This document shows, piece after piece, positions 1 through 12,900 of a stretch of DNA of 64,000 bases (the first letter of the stretch is position 1; each line of letters opens with the position of its first letter). A program made the position numbers and the translations under genes. Below the pieces are notes generated by a model. The model worked only from the letters and a program-made list of their open reading frames with translations, was not told the origin of the DNA and searched no databases. This stretch comes from Arbacia lixula (taxonomy: Eukaryota > Echinodermata > Echinoidea > Arbacioida > Arbaciidae). The stretch is taken from contig OZ022591.1 of the NCBI GenBank assembly GCA_963669155.1, positions 13,879,867 through 13,943,866 on the forward strand, in the 5' to 3' direction.

Positions 1-702
1 AATTCGCAAATCTCGACTTTGAGAACGCATTTCATTTTCATCATGGTAAAAGGGAACAGTTGCCGAATGGGAATTTAAATGATTTCAGGTGAATTCTTTG
101 ATGATGTGAGAAAAAAGAAAAATTATATTTTCCACTCTATATTGTTATGTGATTTGAGTCCATTCACTTTTACCCCACCTCAAATCATGTTTCCCATGTT
201 TAAGGTCCATTTTCTGTGGAATATATAAGTATCATACATCCACGAAACTGACCCTCTCAAGGAGTTTCACGATAACTGTTCACTACAATCTTATGAGATT
301 TAATAATATCAGAGAAATACAGATCAGTTTTTCTTCGTTTATTTGAGATCATAGATTCATCAGAGATAAAAAAATAACTGCAGACAAAGTTATCATCAAG
401 TGTAAGAGCTGAGTATAAAAATGTACTGCAACCTTTAAATACACATTGAGTCTGCAGTCATCCTCAGCCTCAGAATTCAGCAATACTGATAAAATTGATC
501 CAAAAGTTAATTCAACTCATCACAACACAACATTCTTTCTACAGAAATTCACTGCTGGTTTTTTTTCGATTACATCTCCTTGCCACAATTGATGTAAACA
601 AAGTTGATATCAAGTGTACAGATTAAATAAAATTTGATGAAAATAATTAAATGTAGAACAAACAGAAGATATGATCCTATCCAGGCCAAGGGGACACTCT
701 AC
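1..702. other. MANBA intron, AT-rich, no gene seen
   Basis: AT-rich sequence downstream (in transcript sense) of exon 15. No conserved MANBA C-terminal motif, RNA gene or clear repeat boundary was recognised. Confidence 0.5.
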
Positions 703-900
703 CGTAATATTGGCCTTCGTGAGTCCGACAACATCTGTGATAGATGCAGGGAAGATGACGTTGACGGGTGAGAGAGTTGTCTTGTCACTGCTCTTGATCG
801 CCATGGTGATGAAGCAGGCCCTGTATGAATGGCCGCACTCGCCCATTGCCATGAGATCGTACAGCTGTGCTGAGACGACGAGCTTAGAGGACGACTCCAT
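703..900 (-). CDS. MANBA: MANBA coding exon 15 (last exon in window)
   Basis: Encodes [20 protein letters not shown] and ends with [17 protein letters not shown], matching human KEAVGLCKAQIT. The donor ACG|GTAGAG shows that at least one further exon, coding the last beta strands, lies left of the window. Nothing coding for that part was seen in 1-702. Confidence 0.88.
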
Positions 901-3900
901 CTACAGGTGCAAGAGTAAGCCATTGAATAAGCAACCTCGTAGCTTTACGCCATGGTCAGACAATCCACTGAATCAAATACTACTAGACTGCAGACTGGGA
1001 TTTGTGCACGAAGCTGTGTCGGGTGATGGATGTAAAGACATTTTACGGTGTGCCCATAACAATAATAGAAGTACGTGCACATGATGGAACATTCTTCCAC
1101 TACTTTCTCAGAGCTGAATAGGTGTTCTCTTATTTGCATAATAATGGGTATGAATGAGGTCGACCATCTAATGTTTTTCCATTTAACTGAGTGGTTTGAT
1201 TGCACGGAGGTCATTCGTACCAGCGATAATCTGCTCATACGCACATTGCAACTTCAAACTGCCTTGTTGAAATAATGAATTGCTTCATAAAATCTGCTCT
1301 TAGTGTGCCAAGAGTGCACATTGTTACCAGTAATGGACAAACATAGGTTTTGGACACCCTGCCCAAAACCTCCTCACAATCTACTGATCGCAATGAATTT
1401 GCCTAACATCACTTTCCCGTGGGAGGGAATTAATACATTGATTCTTCCATTTTCCGTTGTTTTCACATTTTATTTTTTGACTTGCAAAAGGGACACCCTG
1501 TCTTTAAAGGCTTTCACGCGTCGTACATAGGATATATCCATAGTGCGCTGCCATATTGCGTACGCCGTGCATTCCGTGCAAAACGCACACTTACCTATGT
1601 GTATTGTTTCTCGGGCACTTAAGCATTTACCCGCCTGGTTAGAATACACGATCCTTACCGAAGCTACACCTTTGGCCCTGATCGTGGCCAGCCATTTCGC
1701 TGCATGCTGCATACGTGTGTTAAGTTCGCAAATAAGCGTAGCAGCTAAATAGTGACGTCTCCCCACAGAATCAACGCGTGAAAGCCTTTAATTTCAAATT
1801 CTTTCCCTAGACCGTACCTGGGAGAACTGAGTGGTCATCTCGTACTGGACTCCAAACCTTGCCCATGACATCACAGAGAGGACGAAGGTTGCGTTGGCGA
1901 TGTCGGCGGTCTCTGTGATGGAGTATCCGTAGACAGTTTCTTCCTGGATCATCCCAGAGGCCAGGATGGGTGAGAAGAAGTCCTTCACGTAGTAATGCAG
2001 CATCTTCCACCGCCCACCATACTCTGGACAGAGGAAGAAAAAAAAATGATCACGTTTTGATGCGCTTTGTGTTATGTTGTACAAGTTAATAAAGCATTCT
2101 TATCGTTTGACAGATTTTGGTCAAACCTTCACTAATATGTTTTTTGCATGTTTGTTTTTATTGAGACCACCTTTTCGTCAGGGTGAACTATTCCTTTAAG
2201 ACACAGGCACATCCTTACCAATTGAGGACCATGAGGGTGCCTGCCATATGTCGTTAAGCTGCCAGTAGAGCGCCCCCATGCAGTGACCCTGGCCATCCAC
2301 CAAGATGCTTTGAAGCCTTCGGTAATGCTCTGTTTCAAACTTGATGCACAGTGCCTGTGAGATCTGAATGAGCCATGAGAAAGAGGGAGGAGAGGGGGGG
2401 GGGGGGGTTATAAGATGTATATTCACCCATAGAAAATATTGTTGAACTAATAAGATGAAGTGTTATGATGCCTTTGAGGGAACATGACCACACAATACCA
2501 TATACAAATACAGACTGCCCTGACAAACATGGTTAAAACGAAACGCACTAGGTGATCTTAAAACAATACTATTATCCTTAACTTTATGCTTTTACTAGGA
2601 TGGTTAAACCTAATTCATGCCCGCCAACCAATCAGGTAACTGGATTATCGAGCTGTGGGATAGAATAAGATATACTCCTACCCGTAATTCTTGAACTACG
2701 CTAAAATGTGAAGGTAACCAAACATCTTTGAGGTTATGCGAATGCATTAATCAAGATTTTTAATTTTTTGCTTCATTACATAAATGATTGGATTTTTAAC
2801 TATCATGATTATAATGTGCCTGAAGTTCTGCAAGTATCAAGATGAACTTGCAAAGATCATAAACAACAAACAACATGATCATGAGTCATTCTCAAGTTGA
2901 TTAAAAGTTTAATTTTCTTTCTTTAGCTCCGGTCTGTCACAAATACATAAAATTCAATTGTCAAAATTGAAAAATTTCTGAAAACATGGCATGGTAACTT
3001 CAAAATACCTGGGTGAGATACATCTGACACATATAGAAAAAACTCTCTTGTTTTAATAAAGAAATATATGAGAACATGGTATAATGTCTTCAAAATGCCT
3101 ACGTGAAATACAGCAAGTCTGACACAGATAGACAAAACTCACTTGTTTAAAAAAAGAAATTTATGAAAACATGGCACAATGTCTTCAAAATACCTGAGTG
3201 AGATACAGTAAGTCCTTGTAGTATTCCAGTGGGTCCTTGGCCTTTGGGAGGTAGAAATGACGCTGGATTTGATCCAACATTTGTGCTTGGCCTGTACATA
3301 GATGACAAACATACAGGCATGACTGGCCAATAAGCTTTAGGACGAGCCTTTTAACATTGGACTGGCTGAAGGTAATGCATATGGGCTGTGCGATTGATAG
3401 TTCAGTCTTATCCGAAGAACGAAGGAAGGGAACTCTCACAAGAAAAAAAAAAAAAAAACTATTTTTGTTTTGTTTTGTTTGTTTTTCCTACAAAGACATT
3501 TTAGGCATACACCCAGTAGTAGAGATAGTATGCTCTATCCTGTAAATGAATGAAAAAGATTTTGCTTGGTATGCTTCATTTTTTCTTCTTCTTTCAATTT
3601 TCTTCTTTCTTCAGTTTCATTTTCTCCTTTCTTTAGTTTCATACCCACTTACCACCTCATCGTTGTGTTGTCATTTTCACTCTTGTTTTCATGACAGTTT
3701 TATATGACCGTAAATCATTTGTTTACACTTTCTTCAATCATTATTTCTTCAAGCAACATTATGTAGAGAATTGTTCATTAATTCAAACAAATGAATATAA
3801 CCCTGAAAATGAGTGGAGTGCTCAACATTTTGATCCCAGAAAGGTACATGCGGTCAAATATATATGTAGAAGAATCCAATTAAAAGACAAAATAAAAGAA

Positions 3901-6900
3901 ATTTGGTTACCGGTTTGGTGGTGCTGCCTATGAAGGCTAAAGCTGCTGTTATAGGACCAGTCCTCTGCGATCGAAACAGAGCTGAGAGTCTGAAAGGAAG
4001 GCCAGGACTGGACTCCGTACTCTGAGGCAAAGCGTGGCTTGGGGTAGGTGGAGACATCCCAACAGTCTGCCAGGTAGTTGTAGTAGTGAACTGTGTGAGG
4101 TAGGATCCAGAGAGAGAATTAAAGATGGCCTGTCCCCTTTACAAACATCTCCAAACTTCATGAAAACTTGCACATATTTCGCATGTATCTTTGGGATACC
4201 AACTGTGAAATTTTAAGGTCAGAGGTACTATAACTCCCATGGAAAAAATGAAAATCTAACTAGTTTTCACTGAGATTTGACTACTTTTGTAGTACGAAAA
4301 AGTATTTGAACCAGCATTTCAAACATAAACAAAGATAGTTTTTCACTTTTCCTGAAAATGATGGTGAAGCTATGACTGTGAGATTTCATACACATTTTGT
4401 TTACGGAATACTGCTGATTCTTGCCGAGTTTCATGACTTTTGCAAATGGGACACGCTATTTTTAATCCCAGGTAAAATGGCGTTGCTTACCATCTCCATA
4501 ATAAACTGACGCTGGGTTCTCTGCTACCCAGCCTTGTGCTTGGGTCAGCTCACCGTCCGATGGACTAGAACTCATGAACGGTAGACCAGTCGCTTTGGAT
4601 AGGACTATCTCACGTATCACACCAATGTACAGGGCTACATAGTCATCCTTGTACCGGGAGAAGTTCTTGCTTGTTCCATACCTGAGGGAAAGAGGGAGAG
4701 AGGGATGGAGAGAGAATGAATGAATGAATGAATGAATGTGTAGTGACTCTTCACTCTTTATTTTCATGTTCAGTATTTTTCCATATACGTTTGCCATGTG
4801 TTCTTCCAGTTATTTTCCACGTTACGTAATTCTATTGTTTGCTGTTAATGTATTCTGTCCACGTGCCTTGTTTCAACCTATCGCGCATCATTGCCTACGT
4901 GCACTTCAACGCACGTGGTCCTTGCATCGTTGAATCGCCCAGCGAATCTCATCACTTCAGAAATACATCTTGTGGAGTCAGCACGCTCTTCCCCGGGCAC
5001 GAGAACTCTCCCACGCCTCACGGCACTTCTACTCTTCTCTTGCCGTCTCCGGCGGGCTGGCAGTCTTCCAGTGGTGCATTGCAATCTACACCGACATGGC
5101 TAGATTTACCACTGGGAGCTGTCAGTCCGGCCGCTTTCGTTCAGAAGTTCGACTCACCGCAACTCTGAATCTTCGAAGCACGGCTCATCATTGGCGTCTA
5201 GCGACTCACTGCACTACGCCAGCATCGCCGCTTCGCTCACCTTTCTACCTCGGCCCCGACGTTAAGCGACTCACTACTTCGTCAGCGATCACCCGGCTCA
5301 TCATTGGCGTCTAGCGACTCACTGCACTACGCCAGCATCACCGTTTCGTTCGTTTTCACTTCACTTCACTTCACGGCTCATCATTGGCGTCTAGCGACTC
5401 ACTGCAGTACGCCAGCATCGCCGTTTCGTACACCTCAACTTCACTTCACTTTACGGCTCATCATTGGCGTCTAGCGACTCACTGCACTACGCCAGCATCG
5501 CCGTTTCGTTCATCTTCACTTCACTTCATCTCTTCTCGTCCGCGATCACCACCGCAAGCGTGCAGCGTCGACATCGCGATCTTCACAGCTCTTCAGCCAC
5601 GTTTACGAAGTCGCGTTTCCGCCACTAAGTCTCCGCAACATCATCATCCGCGAGAGCCCCTTCCTTCGTCATCGCCATTCATTTCACTGGACTTTACGTA
5701 AGCATTTTAGTCCATCACATTTATTCATGTACATGTCAATATTGGCCAACTTAATATCATTCGTGCAATATCTATATTTATTCTTCACATGACTGCACTT
5801 GCACGTGCACAGTCATTGATTCAGTTATATATCAATAAACCAACGAAAAGGGAATGCTATTTCTCATGACTTTCATTATTGTACAAACCTGCTTCCTTGT
5901 AAGTTAAAAATTGAGTTTATGGCGTGTGATCAGTGTGAGTGCATCACATCACAACAACACAACAAACACACACCACACTTCACACCTTCACACCTTCACA
6001 CAAATGAATGAATGAATGAAAGGAGGACTGGAACTCATGAAAGGTAGACCGGTCGCTTTGGATAGGACCACCTCACGGATTACATCTATTTTCAGGGATA
6101 CATCGTCATTCTTGTACCGGGAGAAATTCTTGCTTGTTCTGTACCAGAAACAGAGAGGGAGAGAGGGATGGAGAGGGAGAGAGGGATGGAGAGAGAGAAT
6201 GAATGAATGAAAGGAGGACTGAAAGAAGGACTAGAACTCATGAACAGTAGACCAGTCACTTTGGATAGGACCACTCCACGGATCACACCAGTGTGCATAG
6301 TCATCCTTGTACTGGGAGAAGTTCTTGCTTGATCTGTACCTGAAATAGAAAGGAGAGAGGGATGGAGATAGAATGAATGAATAAATGAAAGAAGGACTAG
6401 AACTCATGAAAGGTAGACCAGTCGCTTTGGATAGGACCACCTCATCGCTCACACCAATGTACAGGATCACAGAGTCATCCTTGTACCGGGAGAAGTTCTT
6501 GCCTGTTCTGTACCTGATACAGAGAGTTAATGAGAAAGACTGAATTAGACATTGGACCTCAAGTCTCGCTTTGATAGCACCCACCTTACACAAGTTCTTG
6601 GTCTTGCCATATATGCGCATGAGAGAGATGGCGAAAGCATAGAAGGGAGAGTGGGACAGGAAGAAAGGGAGAAAAGGAAAAGAAGATAGAGGGGGTGGCA
6701 GAGGGAGAGGGCTAGACACAAACAGAGTGAGGATGGAGAGAGAAAGAGAAAAAGACAGACAGACAGACTAACAGATAGACATACCAACTTTGTGCGTATG
6801 GGTGCGTTAAGAGCCAGCAGTTGCTAAATTCTCAAAGCACATCCTCTGCCCCAATCTACGTATCACAAAGTGATAAACAAAGCACTGTTTCATACATTTG

Positions 6901-9900
6901 ATTCATACTACTTTTTAAAGACAGCCATGATGCCAATCTATCGCATCATTTATGGGTCAAATCAGGGCCCTGTCTTATAAAGAATTGTGATTGATCGTAA
7001 CTTCACTTGCAATTCATATCAATCGTAACCGTACATTAGAGATAGGGGATTGGATTCAGATCAATCACAACTCTTTATAACATGGGCCCCAGGTTTCTAA
7101 TGAAATACAACAAAGACTTACCAGTCTTGCCTCAAGGCTTTCTCATTTTCATTGTTTGCGCTCCATGCAATCACTGAAGGATGACTGCTCAATCTCCGCA
7201 TCTGGGATATAACGGTGGAAATACATAAATTAAAGGACTATATAAAACAATATTATACTATATATATAAAAATTTTATAGTTCTTTGAAAATGTACTAAT
7301 TACTGGTACTCTTTATATTTTGGGCAATAAATAAAGACCTTCCATGTTACCATACATTGGAATTCATTGCTTGACAAGTTTAAAAGTGGCATACCCAAAA
7401 CCTTGAAATGCACAGGACCTATAACTTTTCACCTTTTGACCTCACTGTTTAAGCTGTATATGTACATTGCATCTCAAACAGTACCCATACCTGTATGGCA
7501 TTTTATCCTCACAGTGGATCAGCTATCATTGTTGATGAATTGAAATTCAAAAGTTTCCTCAAGATAAAAGATTATCAATTCAACCTAGACAAGGCTCACA
7601 TAGAGACAGAGGCATATTCACTGACTGCATTGGAGTCAAAGTGCTCTAGTTTTCTTAAAGTTTCGAATTTTTAGTTACACCAAAAAAGTCTTTCTCTCAA
7701 CCGTTTAACCCGTTCTTCACTGAGCCTCCATATATGCGGACTGGCTTTTCTCCACTCAGATACTTAGCAGCGCAAGTCCCGCATAATCTGCTGCAAAGAC
7801 AATAGACAAAAGGCTATGAATAAACTTCCAATTCCTTTAAGGGCTCAATTCTCCCTATCGCATATAGCTCTCCGAATCTGAACATGTGTGGCGCTCTAAT
7901 TTTTTTACCTTTAATTCTTGGGAGATGAACTTCCTGTCCACGAACATTCGGCAATCCCGTACAATAAGGGACCAGGGTATCCAACTAATTTTATGAATTT
8001 TAACACTAAACCTAACCCTGACCTTAACACTAACCCTAAACCTTATTCTCAACCTAACCCTGACCCTAACCACAACCCTACACAAAATGTTCACTGCTTA
8101 ATTCATTAAAAAAAAGTGATTTCTTGGTCACTTTCTGCCGACAACCAGCTCTTACCGGAAGTATACGTCCCAAGAGCAATCGATCAGATATCGGTATCGT
8201 GAGGTGATATCGTTTGATATCGGCTATATGCGATAGGGAGAATTAAGCTACAACCCTTTGGTTACTGCAGTTCCATGGCAAATGGACCTAGACCAGGGTT
8301 CAAGATACTTGAAAATCTAACCGTGAGCAATGGGTCAAAGTGTATGAAACTGGGTAGGAATCAGCAGTATACCCTAACAATAACTTGTATGAAATCTCAC
8401 AGTCATAGCTTCACAAACATTGTCAGAAAAAGTGAAAAACTATCCCTGTTTACGTTTAAACCGCAGTGAGTATAGTGTACATTCTTAATTGTAGTGTCCC
8501 TTTCAGCACGCTCTGCGGGCATTTCTCCCAGGAGCACATGTACTGCTAGCAGGGAGCTGTCTTCGGTCTCGAGGCTATAGGTTTCAGACTACAAGCCCAA
8601 ATCCTCCTCAACACCTTCTGATCGCTATAATTTTGCTTAAAGTCAGTTTCCAGTTCTATATTTGGGAGGGAAGTTTTAACGCAGTATCTTCTTCCCTTTT
8701 CCGTGGTTTTTGCAAAATTTTCTTTTTTGGACCTGCAAAAGGAACACCCTGTCTTTAGTGCCTCACCTGATAGGTGACCTCCTCCCTCACTGACCCCAGG
8801 AATCCCTCGTCGGTCGGATACATAGCACACGCAAACATGAAGTCCTGCCAGATCATGATCCCCAGCTCGTCGCAGAGCGCGTAAAACTCGTCCCTCTCGT
8901 AGACGCCCCCTCCCCAGACGCGGAGGGCATGGATGTTGGCGTCGACAGCCGATTGGAGCTGTCGGGAGAGCTGCGAGGTGTTGACGCGCTCTTGAAAGGC
9001 GTCGGCTGGAATCCAGTTAGAACCCTTCATGAAGAAAGACCTGTCGTTGATCTTGAAGTAGAATGACAGTCCTGCGGAGGGGAGGAAACACATATATTTA
9101 ACAAAAGACAAAAATCAGAACTCATCAACTCAAGTTCCTGAAAGGACAATTGCAAGATTGACCTTAACAGGAGCCATAAGGAAGGCAAAGATAGAGGTAT
9201 CTCAAAAGAATTGCAGGTAATTTATGAGAACTCATTGGCTGTTGCTATGGTAGTAACCATTGATAGTAACTTCAATACAACAATTGAGAATATATATGCA
9301 ACAGGGTCCTGATTAAGGTTTCAAAATAATGACATGAGTGAGACCCAAATTTGTCTCTTTCTACTTTGAAATTACTCAAAGTCCTATGCACACAATCAGA
9401 TTAAGAAACATGTTTTGTCTTCAGTTTTCAGAGTGAACTTGGCACCTCGTCATTTACAGAAACCATCCCTCCATCTTGCCTGTGCTATTGGTGATCTTCT
9501 CCTGGATGAGTTCCACTTTCCTGAAGCCCACCCTCAGCTCCCGAGAGCTTGTCTCAGTTGTCCCAGACGACGGCGCCTGCAGCGTGACCTTGACCTCATA
9601 AAGCGTCTGCGGACCATACTGATAGGGCCACCATGCCTGTGCCTGATTGAATATTACAAAAACAATGAAAGTGACACCAGGTTCCTGTTGCATAAAACTT
9701 ACCATTAATGGTAACTATGTCATCAATGGTAACTACCACGGTAGTTCTATCAGAATCGCCATCAAATCTTAAAACACTAGGTTATTTCCAATATTTTGGG
9801 AAATATCACAATTCTGAATATGTAGAGGTTTCCATAGAAGTTGCCATTGATAGCAAAGTTAAGTGGTAAGTTTTATGCAACAGGGCCCAGGGCTATGTAG

Positions 9901-12900
9901 CATATGGGTTTTCAATAATGAGAGTTCATTGGCTGTTGCCATGGTAGTAACTACTGACTGTAAGTTACAATAATTGAAAACCTGTATGCACCATGGCCCT
10001 GTTTTTTATTTTATTTTTATTCCAGATTTCTTTCCACAGCTCATAGAAACATGGTACTGATTTTAGACAAAAGTTGTAAAAAATTAAATCAAAGAAACTT
10101 TACAATAACATGACATTATAATAAATTGAACGGAAAGAGTGGAGTGGTCCAACTAAGCGAGGCACATAGACTGGACCCCTTAAATATCACCATTATTTTG
10201 AATAAACAACAACAAATAAATATATTATTTATCAACACACTGTTAGTTATTATAAATTACATTTTATTCATTTGGTTTGTTTACATTGTGTATATACATT
10301 TAAAGTAATTCTGTATGAATACAAGCATACAGATATACATTAATAGACAAAAAAAAATGGTTCACCATGGTTTTACTGTACATTACCTCTGGAGCAGATA
10401 TCTGTTCACTGATCTGAGTTGTATCAGCATTGAGGGTGGTATTGACGATCTTCTTGATGTTCAGAGAAGGGAGCTGGATCACCATGGTTACGGGAATGCT
10501 CTCATGGGCACTGATTTTACCGAGATCAAAATACGTGGTTACATTCAGCCGCCAAACGGGAGGAGTTCCCACTGTGTGTCAGAGTACAGTTTAGTATAGT
10601 TCAGTTTATTTCTTTATAAAAAATAACACCCGCCCAAAGGCGGCCGGCATAAAAGGCCTATGAGTGATGTACACCAAATATAGAAAGTAATGCAAAAATA
10701 GAATATATCATGTACAGTAATACATAAGAATAGTTAAAAAAAAAAAATGGTTCAGCAAAGCATAAAGTTGTCATTCGTTTCTAGAATATAATAACATTTT
10801 ACGACATGTTAAACTGAGGTTTGCAAAACTGGCCATTTGACAGCACAGTGAATCTGACGACATTAAAAATAGGAATTGTTGGTAAGTAGGCAATTAGCAC
10901 AGTAGGAGTAGACGACGGGGAAAAGGAAGCTAAATATGCCATTACTGAAAGCCTTTTCACACCAACAAAATTTTCCTTAGCCCACACCACTATGCTTGAA
11001 GTATGTGGGTTAGCCTCCCTGATAGTGTGGGATTATTTGGATATTACAGTAACTTCCTTCTTGTATGATATAATCATTCAGATTTGCAATTAGGTTCCTA
11101 CTCTTAGAATGCGCGAAATTGTTTTCACAGAAAAATGAAATACATGTTTAATACTTCTGGTATGTATTTCAGTGTCTTTTGCACAGGTCCAATTCTCCTT
11201 ATGAATTGTGTCTACAAGCACAAGCTCTCATGCGATGGATTAGGATTAAGGGTCAGGATTAGGGTATAAAATTTAGGTAAATGTTAAACATAGGAATAAG
11301 GTGTGGGTTACACATTGCGATTTGGTTAACTATTCTTGTACTAGTGTGGTAGACATAATAAGACTTAGAAAAAGTGGGGGAGGACAACATGGCTATGAAG
11401 GAGATGAACCTAATTTGCACATACCTTGGTATGGGATCGCCACCACATCTCGAATAACTGGATGATCAAAAGCCTCCAAGTACATGTCTTTCCTGCATCA
11501 AAAAGTCCCACAAAATCAGGAATGACAAGTCATCAAGACAAAAACGTGCATATGATGATCTCGTGGAAGACGGCTCGACTCTCTGTACAGGATCGTGTGT
11601 TCGAGCCCAGCCTGGTGCTTACTGGGTATGCCCTTAGACAAAGTGTTTGTTCAAGCTTGTCCCTCTCATCCAAGGTTTGGTGACTGGGTAAGAGGCAGAA
11701 TATACATGTATTCCTGCTGCAAACTAGCTTGTAGCACTTGATATAGCGGCTTGGATAATACATCTAATATGATCAGCTATTCCGAAATAAAGAACGCATT
11801 AGAGGTGCGCCAGTCCCAGACGAAGGAGCTCTTCTCTTTCCTGATGAAGCTCATTTAGATTTAAAAGTAATGTACTAAACGTGTAGCCAAGAATGTTTGG
11901 GCCCCTGACCTAAACTTACCAGATGCCCATGGGAAAACCCTGGGTCCGTCTCCCAGGCGCAGGAGCTGTTCTCTTGTCAGATGAATCTGATTTAGATTTA
12001 AAGGGCATATACTGTACTGGGAAGGCAAAAAAAGCCTTCAAAAGGTAATTGTTAGCAATCCTCTTGCCAATGGTCTTAAATTCATGTATTGTCCATTCTA
12101 GAAACTTGCTGAAAGTTATTTGTCCTGAAATGATCCACATTTGGAGTAATTAACGATTAATGATTTAATCCTCAGAATGTTCGGGCCAGACATTTTTAGG
12201 ATTTGTAATTTAGTCACTCATTGCTCCAAATGTGGATCATTTCAGGGCAAATAACTTTCAGCAAGTTTCTAGAATGGACAATACATGAATTTAAGACCAT
12301 TGGCAAGAGGATTGCTAACAATAACCTTTTGAAGGCTTTTTTTGCCTTCCCAGTACAGTATATGCCCTTTAAAAGTAATATACTAGACACATACATTGCA
12401 AAGATTAGTTGGGCCCCTGACCCAAACTTACCAGATGCCCATTGGGGCAAACCCCGGGCCCCAGTCCCAGGCGAAGGAGCTCTGCTCTTTCCTGATGAAG
12501 TTGGGGTGGCAGATGCCGTGTTGGACGGCAGGGGGGCAATCTGGGGGGACGTCGTAGGGGTAGTCCCCGAAGCGACGGGCTGAGTAGGTGATGGCAGAGG
12601 AGAAGCTCACCTTGAGCGTGTTCTGCCCAACCTGAAGGGGAGGGGGACACATCTACTATATGAGCTGATATTTTTGTGAGTCTTATTTTTCGCAAAGTTT
12701 GCGAAACACTGTAGGGTCGCAAATTTATCAACACATGAAAATATTGCCACATAATCCTGATTACTAAGTACATGCACCTCACGCTGTTGTGTGCGTAGAA
12801 GCACTATAGATCTCATTGTGGGTTACTTCTACAGGCTGTGTATGCGGCCGCATGCTAGCTAGTACAGCATTGCAGCTCATAATTTTGGAATGTTTGAAAC

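Noticed and set aside
4839-5314. Overlapping plus-strand frames of about 110 codons
   Set aside because: They lie in the GC-rich LTR-like block with a nucleotide tandem repeat; no family resemblance and no frame preference.
5178-5520. Repeat array considered as CRISPR
   Set aside because: Repeat units are nearly contiguous with degenerate spacers, and the genome is eukaryotic.
9415-9708. 97-codon plus-strand frame
   Set aside because: Antisense shadow of MANBA exon 7.
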